A DNA stretch of 64,000 nucleotides, from the NCBI GenBank assembly GCA_002077065.1, contig NAJO01000034.1, forward strand, positions 124,001 through 188,000, read 5' to 3'. The notes beneath the pieces are model-generated. The model had not been told where the DNA came from. It ran no database searches and saw only the letters and a list, made by a program, of their open reading frames with translations. This document shows positions 53,901 to 63,322 of this stretch, in pieces. Each line of letters starts with the position of its first letter. The stretch's first letter is position 1. Source of the DNA: Cryoendolithus antarcticus (lineage: Eukaryota; Ascomycota; Dothideomycetes; Cladosporiales; Cladosporiaceae). A program made the translations under genes and the position numbers.

Positions 53901-55303
53901 CGAGTGGGTGTTTGACGATTGACAGCATCTTCCCGACATCAGGCGCCATCGACCAGCTAAGCGTTGCACTATCATGGCTGCGATTCTTGGCTGAGCCGTT
54001 GACTCTTGCTGCGTTCACGACCAGCGAGCTATACGCTTTCGAGCTGCAACGACAACAGTTTTGCGAAGAGGAGCATGTGAGGCTGGCTCAGCTCGTGTGC
54101 AGGGCAGCAGACCAGGACACATCTGCCATGGAGAGTTCATGGATGATAAATCTCTGCCTGCGCCTCAACGTTGCGTCAAAGGGCGAGCATAGTCTGCTTG
54201 ACGACAGGCGACTACCGGGAAGTGTGAGCAAAGCCATTCTGGAACGCAGGCGCCCGATTGCTAGGATTCTCAATCCCTGCGAGATCATCCATGCTGCCGA
54301 TGCGCTAAACATCGCAGTGTCGATGAAGTGGTTGCAAGCACAAGCCTTGGCTCCCATCAGTAGCAACGGGGATAGCGAGATCCGCCATGCTCTTCTCGAA
54401 GCATTCCGTAGCGATTCCGTGGTCTGGCCCCAGCTACTATCGGCCGCGTCACCGGAGATGTCGAGGAGCATCCATGAGTCTGCAGTCGACCTCGTACTAC
54501 TCGCAGCATCGAGTGGGAGCCAGGATGATGATGCAGCTACTGCTAAGATGACCGAACGTTGCTGTATGCTCATGGACCTGACATATCCTGCTGTGTGCAC
54601 TCATGACAATACGCACGTCTTCACTATGGTCTCGGATCGGATCAAGGTCATCACCACCGCATTGGGAGAATCAGACAAAGCTCCGCAACGCCAGCTGCTT
54701 GCCAACTTGCAAACGCTATTGCATGTGCTTGCGCTGTACAGCTCTTCGATATCCGAGTCCTCGGATACGCAAGGTCGCACACAATTGGCTGCGATCTTGT
54801 TGAGCCTCTTGGCAAGCCCGCGCCTACAACATGGCTCGCTGCTCCCGCAAGATACGATGGCATACATCCACGACGTCGCTGCTCTGTACATTGATGCCCT
54901 TCCTCCCGCAGAACTCAGCACTTTGGTCAAGGCTCTACCGGTTCCCACGGCGAAGTCACACTATCTCGCCTCTCTGCTTCCAGATCTTCGTCCGCAAGAC
55001 CCGAACCTAGCACTAGCTACACGCGTGCCCGTTCCACGACCTTCACGCGCGCTGCCTTCGAGTGCTGTCGCAAGACCTCCAGCTCCTGTCCGCCCGCGAC
55101 CGCCATTCCCGCAGCCTAGTAGTGCTGCCCCGTTGGAGCATATGCAGCCTCGTCATGCAACACAGCAGAGTCAGATGCCGAGTGAAGTGAGGCACGCGCC
55201 TTTCCAAGTCAAGCGCTGGGAGGTGTTGCCGGATGCTACGCCTACGGTGGGGGAGAATGATTGTGCGATTGGGCTGGGGATGTTCGGTGCGAGAAAGGTT
55301 TAG
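50990..55303 (+). CDS. SRB8: Mediator of RNA polymerase II subunit 12
   Basis: A single uninterrupted exon of 1438 codons from ATG 50990; 1437 residues, usual for the family. After a disordered start with a basic patch (RPRKKAKIEPEE), the Med12 domain motif appears at about residues 210-250 (SPWSGTHPEDVLNETIIKGG). The rest is mostly helical with repeats of the Med12 LCEWAV-like region (VQIYWKELLKSG, IYLQWLIVNG). The end (LGMFGARKV) is the expected fungal SRB8 C-terminus. SRB8 belongs to the CDK8 kinase module with CycC and Med13 in the nucleus and controls pol II transcription. The frame remains open for 29 codons upstream without ATG, so I chose the first ATG. Confidence 0.92.
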   Translation: MLTRPPVSSTSRPPLPTRSVTIGQQYPHTQQLRRPALPSRLSSVRSASGPSQHVNLDQYDSAWRNEVARKDNASLGHVESSDDGAEEGRPRKKAKIEPEEIMVSSPVNLDDEAQDITPDEAHVLQPGDPMPLPPRPQPPPRKSTPKNQLNHDPLRKATGLQPPPIATRLPAPKSIADFSPWSGTHPEDVLNETIIKGGYYDKPPNPSQNETNSARHSIWPNLSQKNNVALHTLSHLFTQVLEKRAAMGRITAPSSFKPPPRVTVTDTKREAWLKDLANLAIPLRRQSRTIPHGIRGKGLLEQCLAKEIPLTRAIWLAKCVGANELRAFRRKGVSGVAGAQGEAKWLRDWTVGVQQFFEGVVAECGKEDWREKIDYAIKLTSSLYTEGLVEKEKYLDWVVRMFGSAEEKNLPLWAIMVQIYWKELLKSGCRGRKLATAILEHLHGMEAQTSTAYVALKERLRKLIAILAVTEQGCLVVPATWEKYKHLLSSVERALPVHLRDAVTSVIERNERLAAPMTRTSRNTRSPMLRLVDLLDGVDLSLNIVKLASQCLALLPDIKGLVSGILSWSSTSFRSGDARVYIAAGVLEQLYKAGYDIDNAISAYLQTDAELTPAETKNVGLVIAHLVHRDCFAVGIYLQWLIVNGVASSRSSPSPAALVLTALPHEKIPRHLASLRDALLARSGLVAHESAAISNVYDGIDLDSQEGSTKYIDRSGKLQSLSMSARSTLSTALVQRIASQAKDDGVTNANFCLLRDVFEQACQHLAISALIGATTATDDFAALASATDTLATHALALAALGQLSPLFHALYNQHVQLRTHREFDRTFLLALLRLAVRLPGLDPSVATLLKNDLVLCDQRSSAAACSPASDNLVSIIAERLDSDDQIDAVFASGNTMDEATFNRVFLRVMARADGVENGGKTAQSRLCGWVEQLRVIDAPELEKVGKEYVTSVMSKSDGLVAISAGVVALLASGCLTIDSIFPTSGAIDQLSVALSWLRFLAEPLTLAAFTTSELYAFELQRQQFCEEEHVRLAQLVCRAADQDTSAMESSWMINLCLRLNVASKGEHSLLDDRRLPGSVSKAILERRRPIARILNPCEIIHAADALNIAVSMKWLQAQALAPISSNGDSEIRHALLEAFRSDSVVWPQLLSAASPEMSRSIHESAVDLVLLAASSGSQDDDAATAKMTERCCMLMDLTYPAVCTHDNTHVFTMVSDRIKVITTALGESDKAPQRQLLANLQTLLHVLALYSSSISESSDTQGRTQLAAILLSLLASPRLQHGSLLPQDTMAYIHDVAALYIDALPPAELSTLVKALPVPTAKSHYLASLLPDLRPQDPNLALATRVPVPRPSRALPSSAVARPPAPVRPRPPFPQPSSAAPLEHMQPRHATQQSQMPSEVRHAPFQVKRWEVLPDATPTVGENDCAIGLGMFGARKV

Positions 55304-57246
55304 CAGTTGCGCGTAAGCCATGGGACTTAACTCGTGGTGGAAGTTGTTGTTGGATTATTTGCTGCGTTCAAGCGGTTTGCAAGGCATGTATAGCTAGTAC
55401 AGCCTGAACGGAAATGATATGACCTATGATCGATACGCGCTGACGCAATGATCTCCTCTGTCCACTGTCAATTGCGCCTCTCCGTCCGCTTCACCTTGAG
55501 TGCACTGGAACGTCAGACAGAACCGAACCTCTCGTTTCCTACGCAAGTCGTGGTTATTGCGTCGACACTCGAAGCACATCGTGTTCGATGGGCTTATCCT
55601 CGCTTGAGCAGACAAGCAACCAGTACAACGAGTCGCGGGCGATAGAAAAGAGTCAGATACGTCTCGACTCCATGCTACTCCCCAGGCGTGGCTTCAATCA
55701 TATCAAAAGATCTCTCAACAATCGTCTCGGCAATGGGCTGCTGTCGCCCAGGTCGTCGTTGCGATCTAGCTCAGCTCTGTTGCTCAGCCTACCATTCACG
55801 ATCAGCTCGTTCTCTTCACCAGTGTTTCGCAATCACTCCATTCGGCGGTGTCAGTCGCTTCTGCCATATTTCCTCATCAACAGGCTCACTGCGAACATCG
55901 TCAAACTTAACATCCGTAGACGATGCGACCGCTCGGAGTGATCGTCCTTCAGCGCATCAATCGACGAGTCGTCATTGCTTCACGAGGGTTTCGCAAGACA
56001 CAGTCGACTTGATCCCATCATCCACAAAGACTGCATAAGGTAGATGACGGATACGCTCGCAGGGAAGTGGATCAACAATGACAGATCTTCAACACCCATC
56101 TCCGCGATTCTTCTAAACCTGTGCACCCCAAGCAATACCATTCGTATGCCGCCAGTCGATCCTGGATGCACGAAAGGCAGTCACTCATCGCTGGGCGAAG
56201 GTGCTATTCCAATTCGATCAGGGGCAGCGATCAAGAGTCGGAAAATTTGTACAAAAGTACTTTACAGTGCGCATGATAAAGTATCGGCGCATAGCTACAC
56301 TATGCGAGGGGTCATCACGTATTCACTGCTCAGTCAGTGGCATATCAGATGTGGGTGGTCATTGTCGCTGTGGTGAGTCCCGTGCAGCCTGAGGCTCTCA
56401 AGTGCCAGAATTCGACCTCACTGCAATCAGAACGCGACCCAGGGCAACGGCGGCAATGTCAGGGCAGTACAGCGTCTGCCACATAGATGACTCCGTGTCT
56501 GGCATTTGTAGCAGGCTGTATAGTCCAGAACTGACTATTTTCCACAATGTTCCAGAGTCACTTTTCCCGATTTCATGTTTCTCCTACAGTACTCATATGA
56601 AAGCGAACCATTTCAGTATGAGTCTTTCTCCACGAATCTACATTCTGGCGGCACGAATCCAGGATCATCTACGAGCTCCAGCTACGAAAACGTCCTGCAC
56701 TTCTTGTGCTGCTCCCAAGACCTCTGGCGCTCCTACTGGTGAACACCCCTGGCCTTGCCAGAGTTCCAGATCAGCAAATTGAGGTGCGACCTCGTATGCC
56801 GGCAAGCAGAGTGCTATAGTGGTCTCGATCGTCTAATCATGGTGTTCCGGTAGAGGCATGGCCACTCCTTCATCACTCAGTCAGCGTTGTCCGGTTTGAA
56901 CGTTGCCGGGATCGATCATGGCATGGAAGTATTGGGCACATGTCCACGCCGAAGGCAACCAGCCCGTCCAGTTCGATGCTCCGTAGTCGCCTAGACCAGC
57001 TGAATGCGTTGAGCCGAGGATCTCTGCTAGTCATGGCCACAATGGGAAACCCCGAACTTGCCCATCCTGGACGCATTCCTTTCTCATGAGGCAACCCTTT
57101 GCCACTGTCAATCCCCTCACTATCGGAGCTGTTGTGCTGTTCACGCCACGCAAAACGATGGTAGAAGACTGCAAAAGAATTGTGTGGTTATTCCGGTACC
57201 CTATCAGACGTCAGTTTTTGGTCAGTTTAGAAAGTTTTATCGTTTG
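55304..57246. other. 1.9-kb decayed intergenic stretch
   Basis: Short frames on both strands, for example 55588-55941 and 56402-56782, without domains or plausible splicing. The stretch precedes a tRNA relic and a HET pseudogene, so it may hold unrecognised decayed sequence. No transposon protein motif was seen. Confidence 0.4.
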
Positions 57247-57328
57247 TGGACCTACGGGAATCGAACCCGGCTCTGCTCGGAGCTCTCTGGATGAAAGCGA
57301 GCGATGCTAGCCGATACACCATACCGGA
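57247..57328 (-). tRNA. tRNA-Glu(UUC)-like sequence, probably a pseudogene
   Basis: Read on the minus strand from 57328, TCCGGTATGGTGTATCGGCT is the usual 5' half of a fungal tRNA-Glu. An anticodon stem GCTCG/CGAGC encloses CTTTCA with anticodon TTC, and the T arm contains a perfect B box, GGTTCGATTCC. Compared with a 72-nt tRNA-Glu there are about 10-11 extra bases after position 37 (TCCAGAGAGCT), which could be a small intron. The acceptor stem does not pair: the 5' strand TCCGGTA faces TAGGTCC instead of TACCGGA, leaving only two of seven pairs. It is therefore a decayed or recombined copy, though the pol III boxes may still be read. Confidence 0.6.
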
Positions 57329-57602
57329 CATACGTTATCTGCACGCGCTTCTGCTCGAGTATGACATAACATTTTTTCTATCCGGGATCCAAAGTTCGGC
57401 CTCTGCCGGGAACCCGTCCAGGACCGGTCCGGCGCCGTACCTTATGAACTTAGGAATCAAGAGGCCTCTTAAGGCTGTCACGATAGCACACTTGTGTGAA
57501 AGCTAGAACCTAGCAAGTGAGGCGCAAGTATTGATTATTCGAAACCCCGGGCGTTGCTGCTTCTGACGCGACGTTCACTATATAAGTCGCCTGCTAGAAG
57601 CA

Positions 57603-58652
57603 GTGCTCGAATTGGTGCTCGAGTTGACGCAAGACCTCAGCGTGCAGCCTTCTTCTCAATCACCTGATTGTTACAATATCGCTCAACGCATGTCTTGGGC
57701 GGCGCGACGAAAAGCTACTCGGGTTGAGGATATTGATTCCTCTCTTCTTGGAATCTTTAGAGTCAACATGCCAGTGCTTTATAGCGAAGGAAGTAAAGCA
57801 TTCATACGTCTACAGCACGAGATCATGGGAAGAAAGACCGTACGGGAAGAGAGACTGGTGGGAAGAGAGACCGTGTGGAAAGAAAGACCGTGTGGGAAGA
57901 GAGACCGTGTGGGAAGAGAGATCGTGTGGGAAGAGAGACCGTACGGGATGAATGACCGTGTGGGAAGATAGACCGTGTGGGAGGAGAGACCATAGAGAGC
58001 GAAAGATCTTGAGGGATAAAAGACCGTGCGGGAAGAAAGACCATATGGAGCGGAAGTAATGCGGCGGCAGATGGAACTCAACTTTCGAAATCTGCATGAC
58101 GACTTGCGAGACACAAACCGGCGCCTCGACGATACGAATCAACGCCTCGAAGCGCAGGGAGAACAGCTCGAAGTGCTAGGATGACAGCTCGAAGTGCAGG
58201 GAGGACACCTCCGCCAGCTGAAGGCACAACTGATGAATTAAAGAGCGACTCTTATCAACAACCCCATTCAGCCAGTCGGAAGCGATGATGGCTCGTCCAT
58301 TCCGATCGAATCATCCCGGCGATATCAGTATGTTCACCAGTTTCTACGTCTGAAACGTCGCGATAACTGGCCGGTGTTGGCTGAGCTCCTTCGGTTTTAC
58401 GGTTCAAGTTCATGGCCCATCTGGGGCTTGGTCTTATTATCGCTGGGGGATGAGAGTTACACAGAAGAGCCGCTTATATCGCACCATATTTTGGAGGCTG
58501 CTAGTACATGGGCGCCGGAGACTGCACTACAAGAGCTTGCAAGATATATTGGACTGGACTATGATAAGATCATGATGTACGTGGAGACTGCGACCGACGC
58601 TGTTCAGCTGGTCGACCGCGTGACGCTTTTGATACGGATGCGACGCGGTTGA
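57603..58652 (+). pseudogene. HET-domain gene fragment with coiled coil, several stops
   Basis: The reading frame begins with RMSWAARRKATRVEDIDSSL, then LLGIFRVNMPVLYSEGSKAF and IRLQHEIM, the C-terminal end of the HET (heterokaryon incompatibility) domain. A 17-bp minisatellite follows, then a coiled coil (NLHDDLRDTNRRLDDTNQRL) and a helical end with WPIWGLVLLSLGDES. All parts lie in one frame from 57603 to the TGA at 58652, but the frame is broken by five stops: three in the minisatellite region (the first at 57969) and two in the coiled coil near 58182 and 58240. The N-terminal HET part is absent upstream. HET proteins mediate self/non-self recognition between hyphae. The stops and missing start mark a relic. 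Confidence 0.75.
57827..58047 (+). repeat. 17-bp minisatellite, about 13 copies
   Basis: Tandem units of the form GGGAAGAGAGACCGTGT, with substitutions and one 16-bp copy. The period is not a multiple of three, so three copies encode a 17-residue peptide period (for example, GRETVWKERP recurring). It lies within the HET pseudogene, directly after the HET C-terminal motif. Confidence 0.85.
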
Positions 58653-59386
58653 TCCATTGTAGTCATGCAGGTCTTTTGAGATGGCAGTGAGAAACATCGA
58701 CAGAGCCAGAGTAAAGCTCTTTATGTCGCAAACACGTTGCAGCTACATAGGACACATTTTGCGTAGTGGGCCTGCCAGGGATGGGCTGCAAGCTCCTCTA
58801 CTAGGCGACGACCGTGCAAGTTGATCGGGTATCTACCAGCGATAGCGATGGACAACTGGCGATCCTCCCGTCCGTGGAGATGTTGCTGCCCACTACATAA
58901 TTTTGGAGAAGGCCGTCTCTAAGCGACGCACTTCCAAAAAATAGTGGATGGGCTGCCGTGAATTTTCGATAGCGCCGATACGTAGAATTTGTTGGTTCCC
59001 ACGGAGCCGATTCTTTCAAACGAACCGTAATGAGCCATGGTCTGCCCCACGATGGTCACCCAACCGGAGCGTACCTTGGCGCACCTCACCTGACATCTGC
59101 GGGACGGTCTCGGGCCGAGCCCGATTGAGCGAAATAGAAAGCAGTTGGACCGGAAATCGGTCTAGCTCTCATGGTATCCAAACGGCCTTGGGCTTGGAAG
59201 ATCGATGGGCTTGCAACATTGCACCCTCTGTGCTTTGCTGTGTGTCCCTGATGAGATGATATCGCAGATTCCGATAGACAACTGACGCGAGATCCGTGGT
59301 GATGGCCCTCTCAAGACTGAATCCAATTTGCGCTTCCGGATGCAGATGTTACTACATTGCCCCGTGGCTACAATGTCGGACCCCAT
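58653..59386. other. Intergenic, nothing recognised
   Basis: 734 bases between the HET pseudogene and the 3' end of the dehydrogenase gene. Short frames on both strands lack any domain. Confidence 0.4.
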
Positions 59387-60511
59387 CTATACTTGCTCCA
59401 GCTTCTTGTCATATGTTATGTTTGCCAGTCGTCTGGCCTCGTCCATCCATCCTAGTACCCTCGAACTCTCCTCGGCCCCTATTACGCCAGGCTGTTTGTT
59501 GAATACCGCTGCCGCAATGATATCCGCCTGATACCAGGTTCCCCAACCACTGACGGGTTTCTTAATTATCTCGTTCTTTTCCGTGCCATCGTCATTCAAG
59601 TGAGCATATCCATACCATTGCACATGCAACTCCTCAGGCCGGATAGGTGGGAAAGGAATAGCCACCGATGCCTCTGCGGCTTCGATCCTGACAGAAGGAG
59701 CCGCTTTCTGAGCACTAAGGCGAACGTAGAACGGAGGCTTGCTCGATCCAGGAATAGTCATGCTGGTCGTGACGATAGCGGTGGCGTCCTTGTTCGCAAG
59801 CACGACAGTGTTAATGTCGTCAACCTCGTCAGGCCTCTCAGGAACGCTCCAAGAACTGGAGTGCACCACTTTGGTTGCACCAACCTCGACTCCATTGAGT
59901 GCAAGATCCACCCAAGTCAGTGCATAGACACCCTGGTCTAGTAGAGCACCCGCACCAGCTGCTTTATCCAGAAATCGAGATGTATCTTGGAGGTCCGGTC
60001 CGACGATGGGAAAAGAGAAATCTGAATACACCCTCCTCACTTTACCAATCTTCGGTAAGAGCTCGTCTTTCAGGTACTTCGTCGCAGGGAGATAGCGTGT
60101 CCACATCGCTTCCATGAGAACGACACCTTGTTGATTCGCAAGTTCGATGCATTTTCGGTACTGTGCAGCATTCATAGTTGCTGGCTTCTCGACCAGGATG
60201 TTTCTTTTGCATTCGAGGGCTTTCAGCATCTCTTCATAATGTAACGGGTGCGGTGTCGAGATGTATACGATATCAAAATCGTCTTGCTCCAGCATCGTCC
60301 GCCATGAATTGTAGACGACTATGGAGTCAGGATCCGGGAGCTTGTTGTCCTTGAACCATTTTTGAGCGCGTTCGTTTGAGCCCGTCGTACTGATTGCGAC
60401 TAGCTTGTGTTCATATTCTGCATCTTCACGACCAAGTACATCTGGAAGGAAGACTGAGGCAATGTTGGACAGGGAAAGTGCCGCCCAACGGCATGTCTGT
60501 TTTTGCTCCAT
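59387..60511 (-). CDS. Gfo/Idh/MocA-family NADP-dependent dehydrogenase
   Basis: A single exon of 374 codons. The N-terminal Rossmann part reads RWAALSLSNIASVFLPDVLG and DIVYISTPHPLHYEEMLKAL, then the family's EKP motif in NILVEKPATMNAAQYRKCIE. The C-terminal sheet domain includes AGALLDQGVYALTWVDLALN. The set resembles fungal trans-1,2-dihydrobenzene-1,2-diol dehydrogenases and NADP-dependent D-xylose dehydrogenases, which oxidise an aldose or a cyclic diol. The glycine-rich nucleotide loop at the start appears as ALSLSNIAS, lacking the usual GxGxxG glycines, which is odd; the start may be altered or specificity changed. It is divergent from a sugar permease, hinting at sugar use. Confidence 0.8.
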   Translation of the reverse strand: MEQKQTCRWAALSLSNIASVFLPDVLGREDAEYEHKLVAISTTGSNERAQKWFKDNKLPDPDSIVVYNSWRTMLEQDDFDIVYISTPHPLHYEEMLKALECKRNILVEKPATMNAAQYRKCIELANQQGVVLMEAMWTRYLPATKYLKDELLPKIGKVRRVYSDFSFPIVGPDLQDTSRFLDKAAGAGALLDQGVYALTWVDLALNGVEVGATKVVHSSSWSVPERPDEVDDINTVVLANKDATAIVTTSMTIPGSSKPPFYVRLSAQKAAPSVRIEAAEASVAIPFPPIRPEELHVQWYGYAHLNDDGTEKNEIIKKPVSGWGTWYQADIIAAAVFNKQPGVIGAEESSRVLGWMDEARRLANITYDKKLEQV

Positions 60512-61202
60512 TGTAATGCAATGTTCGAAGACGTGAAAGTAGCTGTGATGGCTTGTCCGGACAAGCAGAAATCGTGCTTACAGATAGTGCCAGTTTCTTC
60601 CCCAAATGTTCCGTTGCGACGAATGCACCGTCGACCATCTCCACAGTTGGACAGGGTTGATAGCCGAGAAAGATGGAGGCAACGGGCTTTCCCCACGAAG
60701 TGACACATATTAGCATTAAGCTTCTAGTCGTGATGGTCACTGCTGGCAGTCCGTGACTGCGATTGAACGGCTCAGTTGACGACAGTCTCATTACAACCGG
60801 CTTGTTCCCGCAACCAGCTGTCAAAGTGGTTCCCAAGAAAGACAGATTGTATTGCGTTCTCCGCGGATATCTCCGACTAGCAGATGGATCCTATACTTTT
60901 CCGACCGAAACCCCACTGCTCCGCATCGTCTTCTTGCTTGGTTCTAGATCGCGAGTCGCGCTACTGCAACAATTAACAATTTTGCTATATAGGCGTTTAG
61001 ACGTTCAATTTGCTGTCTCCCATGGCTTCGTCTCCTCGGCACATCACGATCCCGTACGGAGGATGGCCGCGATCGATATTGCATCGGGCTTAAAGATCTC
61101 GACATCCCTACGCTGGAAGACCTCACGATCGTCTCCACACGAAGCAGCCATCTGCCTATATCACTCCCTCCTTTCTTGATCTCACTCATAACGTCCACTA
61201 CG
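60512..61202. promoter_or_regulatory. Shared promoter of dehydrogenase and sugar permease
   Basis: 691 bases between two divergent starts. A TATA-like TATATA is at 60986-60991, 212 bases before the permease ATG. Three CreA/Mig1-type hexamers (SYGGRG), all on the minus strand, are at 60859-60864 (CTCCGC), 60911-60916 (CCCCAC) and 60919-60924 (CTCCGC). Two are only two bases apart, a spacing favoured by CreA. This would fit carbon catabolite repression, but the motif is short and occurs by chance. Confidence 0.35.
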
Positions 61203-62930
61203 ATGGGTTTCCGACTATGGCGTGCCCTCCCTGGCAAGGGAGTCTTGCTCATGCTCAACGGCCTTAGCGCCGTCGCATTGATCTACGAGGGATACAACCA
61301 AGGTGTCTACGGCAGTGTTTCTGGAACGCCCGGCTTCATCGCCATGTCCGGTATCGGTTACGGCAGCACCGTTACCTATACCACAAAGCAAGGCGGTCTT
61401 GCTGCAGCATACTACTTCGGAGCAATTTTTGGTGCCTTTATCGGTGGATGGCTGGGTGACAAGCTCGGAAGGAAAAAGGCAGCGTTCATTGGCGCTCTTC
61501 TCTCCTTTTTTGGATCCGCCCTGCAATGTGGCTCGATCAACTCCAATATGTTCATCTGCGCTCGAGTCATCTCTGGGCTTGGCATCGGCTTCATCAACAA
61601 CATCATTCTCACGTGGGTATCGGAATTAACTCAAGCCCACGACCGAGGATCGACTTTCTCTCTGGTCTTTGTCTCAAACTTTCTCGGTATCTTCCTCGCC
61701 AACTGGATCAATTTCGGAATCAGCAATAGCGACGACGCCTTCAGATGGCGATTCCCTTTGGGCTTCATGTGTATTCCCATGTTCATTGTTATAGTGGGTA
61801 TCCCCTTTGTCCCAGGTAAGTCGCTGTCTCAACTAGTCTTATTGGGGAGCGAATCTCACAAGGTATCAGAATCTCCCAGATGGCTCATGGCACATCATCG
61901 CAACTCGGAGGCGATTGATATCCTGTGCAAGATCCGTGGTGACAAGGATGCCTCGGACCCGGACATAGTCAGAGAGGTCGAATTGATCAACGCCGTCGTC
62001 GAGGCATCTTACCACAGACGAAACAATTATATCAATATTGCTCTCGGAGGTCGTTACTCTGGCAAGCTTCACCTTGGCCGCCGCGCTGTCCTCGGACTAG
62101 CTCTCCAGCAGATCCAACAATGGACTGGTATTCTAGTCATGGTATCTTGGGCCACAAAACTCTTTGAACTTTCCAGCTTCGACTCCTATAAGTCTTCCTG
62201 GATGTCCGGCCTTTTGAATACCTTCGGTGTCATCGGCACTGCGGCAGCAGCCCTCGTCATTGATCGCATGGGCCGCAGGATGTGTCTCCAGGTTTCCTTC
62301 GCTATTCAAGGTGTGTCGCTATTCCTCGTGGCGGCTCTGATCAAATCATCTCAGGATCGAGTCACGTCCAATCCCTCAGAATCCCAGGTTCTTGGAACGG
62401 CGGCCTCTTCATTCGCCTTCACCTTCGTCTTCTTCTTCACCATGTTCAACATCGTGCCATGCTGGATTTACGGCACCGAGATATGGCCCCAAGAAGTCCG
62501 CGCGAAGGGCTACTCCTTCACCATCCTGGGCTGGGCGCTTGGGTGTGGCACGACAACGTTTGTCATCCCTATTATGCTTTCTCATATCGGATGGTGGTCC
62601 TTTATCTTCTTCGGCTGCATGAACATTGTGGTCATGCCCATCATCCACTTCTTCTACCCCGAGACCGCAGGCCGCTCCCTCGAAGAAGTCGACCTCCTCT
62701 TCGCCAGCGACTCCCTACTGGTCAGCAAGAACATGGCCGAGTACAACCGCCGTGTTACCGAGGCTGGTGGTAACATTGCGGTCGCTGCCAGGAGGCTTCT
62801 TGATGAAGTTGATGGCGAGGACAATTTGGATCCGAGACGTGTTTCACTTAGCGCTGTTCAAGATGCTCGTGTCAAGATTGACTCTGAGAAAGGACATTCC
62901 AAGTCTTTGACCGAGAAATCATCGTTTTAG
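61203..62930 (+). CDS. MFS sugar transporter (hexose/lactose permease type)
   Basis: Exons 61203-61815 and 61870-62930. The 54-nt intron is in frame, so the sequence looks uninterrupted, but removing it gives the family signature PESPRW; 557 residues. Other sugar-porter motifs: GAFIGGWLGDKLGRKKA (loop 2-3), VISGLGIGF, LALQQIQQWTGILVM, DRMGRRM and YGTEIWPQEVRAKG, with PETAGRSLEEVD at the end. Twelve membrane segments are expected, with the two termini in the cytosol. The motifs point to a lactose/hexose proton symporter of the plasma membrane; the substrate is not determined. The ATG at 61203 starts MGFRLW. It is divergent from a Gfo/Idh/MocA dehydrogenase and converges with an SDR gene. Confidence 0.9.
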   Translation: MGFRLWRALPGKGVLLMLNGLSAVALIYEGYNQGVYGSVSGTPGFIAMSGIGYGSTVTYTTKQGGLAAAYYFGAIFGAFIGGWLGDKLGRKKAAFIGALLSFFGSALQCGSINSNMFICARVISGLGIGFINNIILTWVSELTQAHDRGSTFSLVFVSNFLGIFLANWINFGISNSDDAFRWRFPLGFMCIPMFIVIVGIPFVPGKSLSQLVLLGSESHKVSESPRWLMAHHRNSEAIDILCKIRGDKDASDPDIVREVELINAVVEASYHRRNNYINIALGGRYSGKLHLGRRAVLGLALQQIQQWTGILVMVSWATKLFELSSFDSYKSSWMSGLLNTFGVIGTAAAALVIDRMGRRMCLQVSFAIQGVSLFLVAALIKSSQDRVTSNPSESQVLGTAASSFAFTFVFFFTMFNIVPCWIYGTEIWPQEVRAKGYSFTILGWALGCGTTTFVIPIMLSHIGWWSFIFFGCMNIVVMPIIHFFYPETAGRSLEEVDLLFASDSLLVSKNMAEYNRRVTEAGGNIAVAARRLLDEVDGEDNLDPRRVSLSAVQDARVKIDSEKGHSKSLTEKSSF

Positions 62931-63322
62931 ACTCCGGAGGAGGTTTGAAGGGAGATATATTCACTTGCACAGAAAGGACAGAGCTGTGGTGTTGAAGGCG
63001 ATGTAGTTTGTTCTTACGCAGCGGGTGTACTTTGGATTTGACACCTGATTGTAAAGTATCAAATTTTCCTGCGCGAGGCACAGACGTGACCTAACGTGCG
63101 ACAAGTCTATGAGTTTTCCAAGTGCTCGGTATTCCAAGCGATGCCGTCAGCAACCTCAGTCCCTGCAACACCGAAGGGGGTAGACTTTTAGCATACCATC
63201 ATAATTCCATTACAGTTCCAGTTACTTCCTTGCATCTCAACACGAGTTCGTATGCCTTGATGAAACTATGAATTCACGAGTGACTATCCGCTATTTGAAG
63301 ATTTGGAAGCGCTACCTACTAT
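62931..63322. other. Convergent intergenic region
   Basis: 392 bases between the 3' ends of the permease and SDR genes. Nothing else was seen. Confidence 0.5.

Noticed and set aside
57840..58140. Minus-strand frames with repeated SLPTRSLFPHG-like peptides
   Set aside because: They are translations of the 17-bp minisatellite and not genes.
61203..62930. Permease as a single-exon gene
   Set aside because: The retained 54 nt would insert 18 residues into the PESPRW motif; canonical splice sites remove it exactly.
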